A DNA stretch of 64,000 nt from the NCBI RefSeq assembly GCF_035556095.1, contig NZ_DATMFT010000021.1, positions 1 through 64,000 of the forward strand, in the 5' to 3' direction. Both the position numbers and the translations under genes were made by a program. Within the stretch, counting starts at the first letter, position 1. Every line of letters begins with the position of its first letter. This stretch comes from Parapedobacter sp035556095 (GTDB lineage Bacteria; Bacteroidota; Bacteroidia; Sphingobacteriales; Sphingobacteriaceae). Shown here piece by piece: positions 28,942-38,732 of the stretch. The notes beneath the pieces are model-generated. The model did not search any database. It was given only the letters and a program-made list of their open reading frames with translations, and was not told the origin of the DNA.

Positions 28942-30357
28942 TTACTTAAGCACGTCCAACAATTGAAACATCCGCTGCCGCATTGGCGTGGCCGGCCCAT
29001 TATAATTGTTGACCAGCAGGGAGAACACCAGGGGCGTTCCGTCTTTGCTGGTCTGGTACCCTACATAGCCCAACACGCCGCTGATGGTTCCGCTTTTCAT
29101 CTTCATCCCGTTGTAGGTTGGGAGGCTTTCAAAGAAATTGGCAAACCACGGTTCGCTCTTCACCGAAGCCAAAATCCGAGTAAGCGCATTAGTCGTTATC
29201 CGATTTTCGGGCGATAAACCGCTACCGTCTGTGATTTTCAGCTCACTGGCGGGAAGAGCCAATTTCTCCGACCAAAATTCTTGGAGCATTTCTGCTCCGT
29301 CGCGGGTGTTGGTTTGTTCGGATTGGTGCTGTATCATGGCGAGCAAGAGCGCTTCGCCATATAAATTGATGCTCTTTTGGTTGAACCAGTAAATCAACTC
29401 CCCGAGTGCTGGGGAAGCGTGCGCGTGGATGGTAGTGCCACCGCTGGGCAGGGCGCTGCCCGCAAGGTGCATTAAATGGGTGGTAGTTGGTGTACCGACT
29501 AGCTCAATCCCTTCCTGTTGCAAAGCACGTTGCAGTTGATGGGCCGCATCGTATGCACCATCAGGGAGCGAGAGGTAAATGGTTTTCTGCAGGTCGATTC
29601 CGTATGTACCCCTAAGGTAGATACGACTGGAATAGGGTGCCGAAAATGCGTATACGCGGTCGCCCGTACCACGGTTGCCGGTTGTCGTTTCGTTTACTAA
29701 GCGCAGATAACTGAGGTCGGCCGTGGTTTTACCGATTTGTGTAGCAGCTCCCGGAGACGACCCTGCTATGAAATTGATGCCTACCGCATTTTCACGCCAG
29801 TTAAGTGCCGAGACACCGGCGCCGTAGTAGTTGCCCATGTCTTGCCACGTCCAACCCCTGGGTGCGGTTTGCCCATTATATAACTGGTCATCAGCGATGA
29901 CACGTCCCTCGATTTTACGGATACCTTTGGCCCGTACGGCCCGTACCCAAGCCGCCAGCAATACCGTGTCGGTCGTTCCCGGAAAACGATCGCTACCCAG
30001 GGATGGGTCGCCCGACCCCAAAATGACAAGATCTCCTTTTAAGGTCCCGGCCGCATCGATTTGGCCGGTATAATAAAGCGTGGTTTCAAAGGTGTGATCC
30101 GCGCCGAGTGTATAGTAGGCAGTGGCTGCTGTCACTGTTTTCAATGTGGAAGCGGGGGCCATGCCCAATTTTTCGTTTTTGGCGAATATCACCTCGCCGT
30201 TTTTGGCATTGATAACGGTGAGCGACGCCACTCCGTTAGCCAAGCTTTCGTGGGTTTCGAACGCGTGGAAAGCGGATACGAGTTGCTGTGCTAAGGATTG
30301 GGCGCTTGTGGGTAATACAAGCCAAAAAAACAATACAGTTAATGATAATCGTTGCAT
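28942..30357 (-). CDS. dacB: D-alanyl-D-alanine carboxypeptidase/endopeptidase (PBP4 type)
   Basis: A 471-residue low-molecular-weight penicillin-binding protein, peptidase family S13, periplasmic after cleavage of a signal peptide (about 1-23). The three active-site motifs are visible: STLK with nucleophile Ser70 and Lys73, SIN at 329-331, and KSG at 421-423 in place of KTG. The region between motifs 1 and 2 holds the extra domains typical of PBP4 (about 85-290). It would trim or cleave peptidoglycan cross-links. It begins 25 bases after the metallopeptidase gene on the minus strand, suggesting a small envelope-maintenance operon. Confidence 0.93.
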   Translation of the reverse strand: MQRLSLTVLFFWLVLPTSAQSLAQQLVSAFHAFETHESLANGVASLTVINAKNGEVIFAKNEKLGMAPASTLKTVTAATAYYTLGADHTFETTLYYTGQIDAAGTLKGDLVILGSGDPSLGSDRFPGTTDTVLLAAWVRAVRAKGIRKIEGRVIADDQLYNGQTAPRGWTWQDMGNYYGAGVSALNWRENAVGINFIAGSSPGAATQIGKTTADLSYLRLVNETTTGNRGTGDRVYAFSAPYSSRIYLRGTYGIDLQKTIYLSLPDGAYDAAHQLQRALQQEGIELVGTPTTTHLMHLAGSALPSGGTTIHAHASPALGELIYWFNQKSINLYGEALLLAMIQHQSEQTNTRDGAEMLQEFWSEKLALPASELKITDGSGLSPENRITTNALTRILASVKSEPWFANFFESLPTYNGMKMKSGTISGVLGYVGYQTSKDGTPLVFSLLVNNYNGPATPMRQRMFQLLDVLK

Positions 30358-30382
30358 GCGGAGCTATTCTGTGGACGCGAAG

Positions 30383-31105
30383 TTAACCATTACCCGGTAG
30401 ACTTTCTCCGCGGATTCCCACTTCGCCTTCGTAAACCGCTTTTTCGTCGTCGATTCGTAATTCAGCTTGCTCACCGGTGTCTTCGGATTCTAAATCTGCC
30501 ACCAGTTTGTTAATGTCTTCAGGCGATAGGTACAGTGCCTTTATTTTGTCACGGTAAGCCTGAGGCAGTTCAGGGTGGTCCAAAATGAATGATTTTTTTA
30601 CGACTAGATATGCGCCCATTCCGCGGTCCACAGCATAGGAATCTGCCACGCATTCCGCCTTACGGATGTAATTATAGGATAACGAATAAGAAATGCCCAT
30701 TGCCATAATCCCCCACGCGCTTTTGTGTTCATAGTCCATGATATGCCCCAGCTCATGGCCCAGCCAGCCAACCAGCACGCTGTCTGGGATCTCGTTGATG
30801 GATTCTATTTCGTAACCAAGTTTGAATGCAGGGTTGATTAGCACCTTATATGTCCGGTTTTGCCGCTTTTTAAGCAACGAACCGATGGTTGGCCTTGCGG
30901 CCATGATAGACTTTTCCAGTTTGTCTGTAAAAACAAAGTGGATGGATGTTTTTTTTAGCTCCGGGTAATGAGACAATGCCTGCAACACAGGCCCTTCAAT
31001 GACGGAAGGGATTATTTTGTTATGTCGATATTGAAGCAGTTCCTGTGCGGTCACCAGCTGTTGAGAGAGAACTATCGTTAATGCCGTTAATAAAAATTGC
31101 CGCAT
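30383..31105 (-). CDS. Exported HExxH metallopeptidase-like protein
   Basis: A 240-residue exported protein with a signal peptide (about 1-20, ending LVTAQ). A zinc-peptidase motif HELGH lies at 117-121, followed 30 residues later by Glu151 in AECVADSYAVD. This HExxH...ExxAD arrangement is like M48-type gluzincins. Two short hydrophobic patches follow the first motif (GIMAMGISYSL). I do not recognise a closer family. The C-terminal tail is acidic. It precedes dacB on the same strand, so a role in envelope or protein turnover is plausible (inference). The substrate is unknown. Confidence 0.75.
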   Translation of the reverse strand: MRQFLLTALTIVLSQQLVTAQELLQYRHNKIIPSVIEGPVLQALSHYPELKKTSIHFVFTDKLEKSIMAARPTIGSLLKKRQNRTYKVLINPAFKLGYEIESINEIPDSVLVGWLGHELGHIMDYEHKSAWGIMAMGISYSLSYNYIRKAECVADSYAVDRGMGAYLVVKKSFILDHPELPQAYRDKIKALYLSPEDINKLVADLESEDTGEQAELRIDDEKAVYEGEVGIRGESLPGNG

Positions 31106-31189
31106 GATTGAGCTGTTGGTGATTGGCTAAAATAACCAAAAAAGGATGGAAAAGCAAGGTTTTTCCTATCAATACAATCATTAATCTGC

Positions 31190-31218
31190 TTGCATTTCAC
31201 TTTTTATAGCTAAATTCG
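31190..31218 (+). promoter_or_regulatory. Possible promoter for Sus locus 2 sigma gene
   Basis: TTG (31190-31192), 18 bases, then TAAATTCG (31211-31218) is a near match to the TTTG-N19-TAnnTTTG pattern. It lies in the divergent spacer about 64 bases before the sigma gene. Confidence 0.3.
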
Positions 31219-31281
31219 TATCATTGCCCGGTAGTACCGGTGTGGGATACGCCGCTACAGCTAACCAAGCTTTTCTAAGAA

Positions 31282-31878
31282 ATGATGAAAAAGCACCTCC
31301 CGGAACCTGAACTTTGCCGCCGTTTAATAAATGGTGATGAGCGTGCTTTCCGTGAGATATTCGATCGATTTCACCGTAAGATTTTTCAATTTGCTTTCAA
31401 TTTTATTAAGGACAAAACGCAAAGTGAGGAGATTGTCCAGCATACTTTCCTCAATTTTTGGCTGCATCGGGACCGCCTTGACCCGACAAAGCCGATAGCT
31501 CCGCTACTGTTTACGATTGCTAGACGAGCGTTAGTTGATGCTTGGCGAAAGGCAGCATCTTCAAAGGAATACCGTGAATACGTCCTTAGGACTATGGAGC
31601 CAGCTAGCAATGAAACGGAAGAACAAGTGTTATTAGGCGATTTGGAACGGATCACGCAGGAAGCACTCGATTTACTTAATAACCAGCAGCGGCAGGTATT
31701 CCGGCTTAGTCGAAACGAAGAACTTTCATACGAGGAAATTGCAGAACGATTGGGTCTATCCAAACATACCGTGAAATACCATCTCGTAAATGCACTGAAA
31801 ATTTTGAAGGCCCATTTAAGAAAGCACGATATTCATTATTTATTCGTTATTTATTCGATGGTTAATCAGCTGCCATAA
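31282..31878 (+). CDS. ECF RNA polymerase sigma factor, Sus locus 2
   Basis: A 198-residue ECF sigma factor. Region 2 is at about 20-90, with INGDERAFREIFDRFHRKIFQFA and the DKTQSEEIVQHTFLNFW helix. Region 4 is at about 125-180, with RNEELSYEEIAERLGLSKHTVKYHL. A hydrophobic C-terminal tail (YLFVIYSMVNQLP) is typical of Bacteroidetes Sus-linked sigma factors. It opens locus 2 and is followed by a FecR gene, susC and susD. It is transcribed divergently from the metallopeptidase-dacB block. The ATG at 31282 is taken; a second ATG follows immediately. Confidence 0.93.
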   Translation: MMKKHLPEPELCRRLINGDERAFREIFDRFHRKIFQFAFNFIKDKTQSEEIVQHTFLNFWLHRDRLDPTKPIAPLLFTIARRALVDAWRKAASSKEYREYVLRTMEPASNETEEQVLLGDLERITQEALDLLNNQQRQVFRLSRNEELSYEEIAERLGLSKHTVKYHLVNALKILKAHLRKHDIHYLFVIYSMVNQLP

Positions 31879-32045
31879 GGCGATTAATTTTTTTCTTTCT
31901 AATCCTACCCGTTCGCCGACATTATCCGTATTACTAGTTAAATGGAGGAATAAAGGTTCATCCGTACCAAGTAGTCATGAATAACACATGTTTGTCTACG
32001 CAATAAATAAAAGTGGGTAAATGGCATCGAAAAAATATTCATAAA

Positions 32046-33239
32046 ATGGAAAAAGACAGGCTGCGAGCGCTATTGACCAAGTATGTGGCGGATGCAATGA
32101 GTCCGGACGAATTAGATGAGTTGCTGGACGAGATAGCCGCAGACCGGATACACCCCGAATTGGAAAAGCTAATGACACAAATGCTGGAAGAAACTGAAGC
32201 CAATAATGGTGTCGACGTAAACGGGGACGCATTGTATCAGCGAATTGTAAGCCATCGAAGTTTTACAAACCGAAAGAAAGTGCGCAACATCAGGAACTGG
32301 TGGTGGTACGGGTCGGCAGCAGTTATGTTGCTCGCGTTAAGTGTTTGGATGGTGGTGTGGCGTGCTTCCCAAAACGACCGTGGGCAACATGATGTCGAAT
32401 TGACGCGTACCGTTACGAGTTCACCCTCAGAACGACCGTTACTCCGTTTGGCAGACGGCCGGACCATTGAACTGGATAGTGTGGCGGATGGGATACTCGC
32501 CATAGAAAGGGGTGTCCAAATTACCTTGCAGGGCAATTCCCTGCATTATCAAGGCGAGTTTGCAGATACCGAAGAGATAATACCTACGAATACGATTGTC
32601 ATTCCAAAAGGCCGGCAATATCAAATAGCACTTCCGGACGGCAGCAAATTGTGGCTTAATGCCGCGTCATCAGTGACCTATCCGATCCGGTTTGGTAGGG
32701 ATCGAAGGGAGGTGGAGCTTTTGGGCGAAGCGTATTTTGAAGTCAAGCACGCCGCCGACTGGCCGTTCGCAGTCATCACGCCAATGCATTACGTTGAGGT
32801 GTTGGGAACGCATTTCAATGTATCTGCTTATCAAGACGATATCTATACTAAAACGACATTAGTTGAGGGGCAGGTTAAAGTTACCCCCGCATACGATTCG
32901 AATGGCTTAGCCTCCCAAAGCGTGATCCTAAAGCCGGGCGAGCAGGTTAGTTCGCGAAGTGGCCAATCCCACTTCACTGTAAATTCAGTTGATCCGGAAG
33001 AAATCATTTCCTGGAAAGATCACTTGTTTGTTTTTAGTAACGAAGAGATCAGCGAGGTGATGAAAAAGATAAGTCGTTGGTACGACGTAGAAGTCGAATA
33101 TTTGGATGGAATGGCAGGCAAGCGAATCGGGGGAAGCATCCCACGACTAACCAATGTGGAGGAACTGATGGATGCACTTAAAGATACGGGATTACTACAC
33201 TATAAAATGGAAGGAGGTAGGATTGTAGTCATGAAATAA
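32046..33239 (+). CDS. FecR-family anti-sigma factor, Sus locus 2
   Basis: A 397-residue inner-membrane anti-sigma factor. The cytoplasmic N-terminus is about 84 residues. A membrane helix spans about 85-104 (WWWYGSAAVMLLALSVWMVVW). Then come the FecR periplasmic domain, with IPKGRQYQIALPDGSKLWLNAASS, and a C-terminal DUF4974-like domain ending GGRIVVMK. I used the ATG at 32046; a GTG at 32013 would add an unusual basic leader. It should inhibit the sigma factor of locus 2 until the STN domain of SusC signals ligand. Confidence 0.92.
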   Translation: MEKDRLRALLTKYVADAMSPDELDELLDEIAADRIHPELEKLMTQMLEETEANNGVDVNGDALYQRIVSHRSFTNRKKVRNIRNWWWYGSAAVMLLALSVWMVVWRASQNDRGQHDVELTRTVTSSPSERPLLRLADGRTIELDSVADGILAIERGVQITLQGNSLHYQGEFADTEEIIPTNTIVIPKGRQYQIALPDGSKLWLNAASSVTYPIRFGRDRREVELLGEAYFEVKHAADWPFAVITPMHYVEVLGTHFNVSAYQDDIYTKTTLVEGQVKVTPAYDSNGLASQSVILKPGEQVSSRSGQSHFTVNSVDPEEIISWKDHLFVFSNEEISEVMKKISRWYDVEVEYLDGMAGKRIGGSIPRLTNVEELMDALKDTGLLHYKMEGGRIVVMK

Positions 33240-33262
33240 CCGAAATTACGCCTAAATAATAA

Positions 33263-33298
33263 AAAAGGCGGTCAACGTTGCAGCGTTCACCACCTTTT
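33263..33298 (+). promoter_or_regulatory. Terminator-like stem-loop between fecR and susC, locus 2
   Basis: Bases 33263-33277 pair with 33284-33298 at 13 of 15 positions, with a 6-base loop. The 3' arm ends in four T, and an A-rich 5' arm makes it look like an intrinsic terminator that is partly read through. A second perfect hairpin follows at 33300. Confidence 0.6.
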
Positions 33299-33299
33299 C

Positions 33300-33320
33300 G
33301 TAACCGTTAAGAACGGTTAC
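33300..33320 (+). promoter_or_regulatory. Second perfect hairpin upstream of susC, locus 2
   Basis: GTAACCGTT (33300-33308), loop AAG, AACGGTTAC (33312-33320): a perfect 9-base-pair stem placed one base after the preceding stem-loop. It could be an operator palindrome or an RNA structure in the susC leader. Confidence 0.5.
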
Positions 33321-33362
33321 GGCAGTTCAATAAACATGAGTTACCACTATTATTAAACCTAC

Positions 33363-36300
33363 ATGCAAATGTATAAAAAAATTACAGCAAATCGGCGTAG
33401 CGTTACGCCAACCAGTTTATGCAAACCTGTTCTCATGCGACTGTGTTTTATAATCCTGATTATATGCGTTCACGTTAGCGTGTTTGCGTTCGGCCAGAAA
33501 GTGACAATCAACCGGAGCGACGTTTCGGTGACCACCATTATCAAAGAGATCAAGCGGCAAAGCGGTTATAATTTTCTCTATGATGCCGGTGCACTATTTA
33601 ACACCCCTAGCGTAACCGTGAAGGCCGTCGAAGCAGATCTGGCCGAGGTGCTTGAACAGTGCTTTGACGGGTTGTCGTTAGATTATGTTATCCGCGATAA
33701 ATATGTCATCATTTCGAAGAAGGTCTTGCCAAACCGTGATATAAACAGCATCCAGCAGCGAGAGGTGTCCGGACGGGTAACCAGTGACAACGGTGAGAGT
33801 TTGGAGGGGGTTACCGTGAGGGTACAAAATTCATCAATTGTCACGTCAACCGACGCAAATGGTGGATTCCGGGTAGTCATTCCATCTGCTAACAATACCT
33901 TAACGTTCTCATTATTGGGATTTGAAGACCAGCAAGTAGTTGTTAGTCAGGTTCAAGCGAGCCTTAATGTGGTAATGACCCCGTCGGTCAGCAGTCTGGA
34001 CGAGGTAGTGGTGGTTGGTTTTGGTGAACGGCGGAAGGGAGATTTGACCGGATCGATTTCTACAGTTGGCGCTGCTGATATCGGAAGGATACCGCAGGCA
34101 TCTCCGCAATTTGCACTGCAAGGACACACGACCGGTGTCCGCGTTGCACCCGTAAGCGGGAACCCTAACGAGGCCCCCCAAATTTTCGTGCGTGGCGTCG
34201 GTACCTGGAATGGCGCTTCGCAGCCGCTGTATGTGGTGGATGGCCAGATATTCGAACCCCCAAGAGACGGAAACGAAGACGTTATCAGTTCCGGTTCGCT
34301 TCGGACTCCACCGAATATTTTAAATCTCATTAATGCGAACGACATCGAATCAATTTCGGTACTTAAGGATGCGTCCGCAGCAGCAATATACGGTAGCAGG
34401 GCCGCTAATGGAGTCGTGTTGATTACTACCAAGCGTGGAAAATCGGATCGGCCAATCATTGAATTTGATGCCAATATGGCGGTGCAGAATATGCCTAAAT
34501 TCAACATGCTGACCACAGAGCAGTTTGTTGACATCGCACGTGAGATGTACGAGAACAGCCGGAATCCTGATGTTAGTATTGCCAGAAATCTCTATGGCCG
34601 TGATGAGCCGAGTGATGCGGTCAGACTGACCAGCTTTAATCCGCAATTTGATCCGGAAAGTCCGTATTATATCGCTGACCGTACCACATATAACTGGCAG
34701 GAAGAATTGGTTGACCGGAACGCATTGAATCAGAATCACAGCCTACGGGTGTCCGGTGCCACGCCACGGGTCGACTATTACATTTCAGGCGGCTATTTTG
34801 ATCAAAATGGCGGTATCAACAAAAACCGTTTGAAACGCTACACAGGAGCAATTAACCTGAATGTCAAGGCTACAGACTGGGCTAAGGTAGGAGTGAATTA
34901 CAAATACACCAACCAGACATCTACCAATTATGGAGGAGATCTCGAGGCGTTGGCATATGCGCCACCCTGGCAGCCCATTTACGGTTCCCACCCGTCGGGA
35001 TACGAAACGGTTATTGATCCGTACAGACTCGGAACGACGTGGCAGGGCCTGAAAAAATATGGCCAGGCGTCGATCGAGAATTTAGCGGCGTTGGCAGATT
35101 TTAATACGCCGTATTTTGACCTCGAACGGAATTTTGGTCAGCTATATGTGGAACTCACGCCACTGAAAGGACTAGTTCTCCGCGGCAGCCTGAACCTGGA
35201 CTATACCAAGCAGGACAGATGGGGCCTGGATCAGATGGTGATTACAAACCTGTTTAGGCCAGTCGGCCAGGATCCTCGGGTACAGTATCCCAATGCGCCA
35301 AACAGCCAGGCACGGATTGAACATCGGATCAATAACTCATTTAATTACCAGACTGATTTTACGGCAAGCTATACCAAAATATTTGCGAGTAAGCATCACT
35401 TGAACGTAGTCGCCGGCGTGCAGGATCAGCGCCACCGGCGGGAGACGGTAAACCTTAATTCCGATAATATAACTAACATTCCTGAAAATCCAAGATATAC
35501 GGGTTGGGGGGGAGACCTGGCCAACAATAACAGCTTTTACAGTTGGAACCACCGTTTCTGGTTTGGTATGGTGGGAAGGGCCAGCTATCACTATGATTCC
35601 AAATACTACCTGGATGTATCCATGCGTAGGGATGCGAGTAATGGATTCGCGCGTGACTTCCGGTGGGGTAACTTCTATGCAGTTTCCGGTGCTTGGCGTA
35701 TCAGCAGTGAGCCGTTTTTCAATGTAGAATTTGTAGATGACCTTAAAATTCACGGGGGCTGGGGAGAGGCCGGAAATGACGAGGCGGCGGTTGGCAGATA
35801 CGCTTTCCTGTCGCGGGTGAATACGGGTTCGACCACTTATCGTTGGGGATCGGGCAACGGCGATGCGATCGGCATCATGCAGTTAGGTGCGACGGTCAAT
35901 GACTTTCCAAACCCAAGTCTGTCCTGGGAAGTAGCTTCCACGGTTAATCTCGGTTTTGACGCGCTGCTGTTAAATAATCGGCTAAATGTTACTGCGGAGT
36001 GGTACAGGCGAGTCACGAGTGGTATTCTTCAGACGGTGAGCTTGCCGCTTTCTGTGGGAACAAGCAACCCGTTATTCAATATCGGCGAACTGGAGAATAA
36101 AGGTGTCGACCTCTTGGTGGGCTTCAAAGATAGAGCCGGTGCATTTAATTATGGCATTTCGGGAAATATCAGCTTCGTATCCAATATGGTTACCAAGTTG
36201 TACAATGACCAGCCCTTGCTGATTTCAGGTTTGCATAGAAGACACGCCGACAATGTGGTGCGCATTGAAGAAGGGCGCTCCATTGGCACGATATGGGGAT

Positions 36301-36980
36301 ATAAGGCTGGTGGTATTTTCACAACCCAGCAGGAAATCGATGAACATTTTGCCAATACGCCGGACAACCTCGTTACCAACGTCAGCCACGTGGCGCCGGG
36401 TGACATGTACTTTTTAGACGTACAGGGCAATCCGACCGACGAGGAACGCTTCTATAGCACTACACCCGACGGGCGGATTAACGATTTCGACCGTACGGAA
36501 ATCGGTAATGTATTGCCGGGATACACGTATGGTCTGAACCTTAATTTAGGCTGGAAGGGATTGGACCTGGTTGTGAACTTTTATGGCGAAGGCGATGTAG
36601 ATAAGGTAAACTCCTCAAGACGGCGGTTCGAAAGCATGTCAGGGGTACATAATCAGTTGGCGACGACAGTCGACAGGTGGACACCCACGAATACAAACAC
36701 CGACGTTCCAAGGGCGGTTGCGGGTGATCCTGCCGGCAACAACCGAATGTCCGACCGATGGGTCGAAGACGCCTCGTTCTTCCGATTAAACACGTGGCAA
36801 TTGGGTTACTCGCTGCAAAATTCGGCGTTAACAGCACTGGGAAACACCGTCAGCTCCTTGCGGGTATTTGTAGGCGGGCATAATAACATCTATCTACACC
36901 GATGGAGCACGCTGGACCCGGTGAATGACGCGTTCCCTTTGCCGAAAACATTTACGATGGGGTTGAATGCGAGATTTTAA
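33363..36980 (+). CDS. SusC/RagA TonB-dependent receptor with STN domain, locus 2
   Basis: A 1205-residue outer-membrane glycan importer. A long signal region ends at about residue 45 (VFAFGQ). An STN domain (about 47-115) follows, with IKEIKRQSGYNFLYDAG. A carboxypeptidase-regulatory-like domain runs from about 137 (REVSGRVTSDNGESLEG), then a TonB-box-like LDEVVVVGFGERRK and a plug with SVLKDASAAAIYGSRAANGV. The C-terminal barrel ends FTMGLNARF. The STN domain marks it as the signalling partner of the FecR/sigma pair upstream. The GH30 and GH5 genes in the same locus suggest a beta-linked plant polysaccharide as ligand (inference). Confidence 0.95.
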   Translation: MQMYKKITANRRSVTPTSLCKPVLMRLCFIILIICVHVSVFAFGQKVTINRSDVSVTTIIKEIKRQSGYNFLYDAGALFNTPSVTVKAVEADLAEVLEQCFDGLSLDYVIRDKYVIISKKVLPNRDINSIQQREVSGRVTSDNGESLEGVTVRVQNSSIVTSTDANGGFRVVIPSANNTLTFSLLGFEDQQVVVSQVQASLNVVMTPSVSSLDEVVVVGFGERRKGDLTGSISTVGAADIGRIPQASPQFALQGHTTGVRVAPVSGNPNEAPQIFVRGVGTWNGASQPLYVVDGQIFEPPRDGNEDVISSGSLRTPPNILNLINANDIESISVLKDASAAAIYGSRAANGVVLITTKRGKSDRPIIEFDANMAVQNMPKFNMLTTEQFVDIAREMYENSRNPDVSIARNLYGRDEPSDAVRLTSFNPQFDPESPYYIADRTTYNWQEELVDRNALNQNHSLRVSGATPRVDYYISGGYFDQNGGINKNRLKRYTGAINLNVKATDWAKVGVNYKYTNQTSTNYGGDLEALAYAPPWQPIYGSHPSGYETVIDPYRLGTTWQGLKKYGQASIENLAALADFNTPYFDLERNFGQLYVELTPLKGLVLRGSLNLDYTKQDRWGLDQMVITNLFRPVGQDPRVQYPNAPNSQARIEHRINNSFNYQTDFTASYTKIFASKHHLNVVAGVQDQRHRRETVNLNSDNITNIPENPRYTGWGGDLANNNSFYSWNHRFWFGMVGRASYHYDSKYYLDVSMRRDASNGFARDFRWGNFYAVSGAWRISSEPFFNVEFVDDLKIHGGWGEAGNDEAAVGRYAFLSRVNTGSTTYRWGSGNGDAIGIMQLGATVNDFPNPSLSWEVASTVNLGFDALLLNNRLNVTAEWYRRVTSGILQTVSLPLSVGTSNPLFNIGELENKGVDLLVGFKDRAGAFNYGISGNISFVSNMVTKLYNDQPLLISGLHRRHADNVVRIEEGRSIGTIWGYKAGGIFTTQQEIDEHFANTPDNLVTNVSHVAPGDMYFLDVQGNPTDEERFYSTTPDGRINDFDRTEIGNVLPGYTYGLNLNLGWKGLDLVVNFYGEGDVDKVNSSRRRFESMSGVHNQLATTVDRWTPTNTNTDVPRAVAGDPAGNNRMSDRWVEDASFFRLNTWQLGYSLQNSALTALGNTVSSLRVFVGGHNNIYLHRWSTLDPVNDAFPLPKTFTMGLNARF

Positions 36981-37022
36981 TCGGAGATAGTCCATGTATT
37001 ACGCTTAAAAAAATTGATTGTA

Positions 37023-38603
37023 ATGAAAAAATATTTAATATTCGTTTTCTGTTCCATTGGGATTACGATGAGCAGTTGTGACCCATCTCTTGTCGACCAA
37101 GCGCCCTTTAGCCCGACCGAATTGAGCTATTTTTCGTCGGCTAGGGATTTCCGAGGCCCCCTCGCGGGCGTCTATGCAACCATATACGATGACTACCATT
37201 TTTCGGCGACCGGCTATAACGGTTGGATAAGTGGTATGTGGTTATTACCGGGCGACGACCTGACCGAAAGCCGAGGAACCAATACGTTCTTCGAACTGTT
37301 TGATGGCTCACTGAACCCCAATAATTCAAGATTGCAGTTTGCGTTCACTTCGGCTTATAAAGGGATAGCCCGGGCCAACGTAGTGATCGACAGAATCAAT
37401 AATGTTGATTATACTGGATTTGATGGGGCCGAGGAGATTGCCATGATGGAAGGTGAGGCTTTGTTTTTTCGCGCTTACCAATATTATAAGTTGTTTAATA
37501 TATTTGGTTCAGTCCCATTGGTAACAAAACGCTTGCAGACGGAAGCAGAAACAAATACGCCCAAGAGTCCAGCAATTGATGTGCTTTCGCAGGTGATTAC
37601 TGATTTGCAAAGCGCACTTACAAAAGTTCCCGAAAGCTGGCCGGAAATGTATAGGGGAAGAATTACCAAGAATGCCGTCCGGGGCTTGTTGACTAAAGCC
37701 TTAGTGTTTCGTGGTAATTATACCGGAACCACCGGCGATTATCAGGAGGCATTGACTTACTTCAACGCGATCACAGCGGTACTGGTGCCGGACTACTTAC
37801 ACAATTTTACCGCGGCGACCGAAAACAATGCGGAATCCCTGTACGAGCTGCAGGCTACGAGGCCCAACGGAGGTGGAAATAACTTAAACCTCGCCCACGA
37901 CGGTGGATGGCGGGGTGTTGAAAACATGAGCGTGTTCCGGGGATTTATGATGGAGGTTGCCGGGCGTGGTGACTTTAACGATGCAACGAATACCAGATAC
38001 CTCGTTACGGAAAAGTTGTTGTCAGCATTTGGTACGGACCCTCGGATCGACGTTTTTTTGAATCCGGAAGATGGGGTGGAAGGACGTATTTTCCAAAAAT
38101 ACAACAAGCCTGATGGCGTCAATGAACTGCCTCCTATGCATGGAGGTTCTGCAAATAACGAACGTATTCTCCGGTATGCCGATGTGAAGTTGTTGGCCGC
38201 AGAAGCGGCACTGAAAACAGGAAATGCAGCCATAGCGATCCAGCATGTCAACGAGATCCGTGATCGTGCTAGAAATTGGGGAAGCTCCTCGGGCTATGGT
38301 GAGGGTGTATTGCCGGAAGCGCGCCCAACCAGCGAATCTAACACGAGTGTTGTGATGCAATGGATTAGGGACGAGCGCTATGTGGAGTTGGCTGGCGAAG
38401 GGCACCGTTGGTGGGATCTGAAGCGCTGGCACGTAGCAGGCGATATCAATCTGTCGGGCTGGACAGGCGACGACAGTGGGTTCAGCACCTATCTGGCTTC
38501 TCCGGTACAATTTGATGTCAATAAGCACTTGGTATTCCCATTACCGCATGCAGAAATTGAGCGTAATAGCGGCATTACAGAAAATAACCCAGGTTACGAT
38601 TAA
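37023..38603 (+). CDS. SusD/RagB-family glycan-binding lipoprotein, locus 2
   Basis: A 526-residue surface lipoprotein with signal ending MSSC (Cys19). Typical SusD elements are the helical EGEALFFRAYQYYKLFNIFGSVPLV segment near the middle, the LLAAEAALKTGN TPR-like stretch, and the C-terminal RDERYVELAGEGHRWWDLKRW block. The ATG at 37023 gives a proper lipoprotein signal; a TTG at 37014 is also in frame. It lies 42 bases after susC, and a long stem-loop follows before the GH30 gene. Confidence 0.94.
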   Translation: MKKYLIFVFCSIGITMSSCDPSLVDQAPFSPTELSYFSSARDFRGPLAGVYATIYDDYHFSATGYNGWISGMWLLPGDDLTESRGTNTFFELFDGSLNPNNSRLQFAFTSAYKGIARANVVIDRINNVDYTGFDGAEEIAMMEGEALFFRAYQYYKLFNIFGSVPLVTKRLQTEAETNTPKSPAIDVLSQVITDLQSALTKVPESWPEMYRGRITKNAVRGLLTKALVFRGNYTGTTGDYQEALTYFNAITAVLVPDYLHNFTAATENNAESLYELQATRPNGGGNNLNLAHDGGWRGVENMSVFRGFMMEVAGRGDFNDATNTRYLVTEKLLSAFGTDPRIDVFLNPEDGVEGRIFQKYNKPDGVNELPPMHGGSANNERILRYADVKLLAAEAALKTGNAAIAIQHVNEIRDRARNWGSSSGYGEGVLPEARPTSESNTSVVMQWIRDERYVELAGEGHRWWDLKRWHVAGDINLSGWTGDDSGFSTYLASPVQFDVNKHLVFPLPHAEIERNSGITENNPGYD

Positions 38604-38645
38604 CAAGGATTAATCGCGCATGAAGTGGGCGCTTTCCCTTCGTTT

Positions 38646-38688
38646 ACCTTGGCTGCTCTTTGGTTATTATCCAAGAGCGGCCAAAGGT
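38646..38688 (+). promoter_or_regulatory. Long stem-loop between susD and GH30 gene, locus 2
   Basis: The arm at 38646-38663 pairs with 38671-38688 almost throughout (one G-U pair and small bulges), with a 7-base TTATTAT loop. No T-tract follows, so it is not a classic terminator. It occupies the same place as the terminator after susD in locus 3 and may limit or process transcript reaching the enzyme genes. Confidence 0.5.
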
Positions 38689-38732
38689 ATTCGTGCTGAC
38701 TGATATTATCTTTACAACTCATTAAAAAAAAT

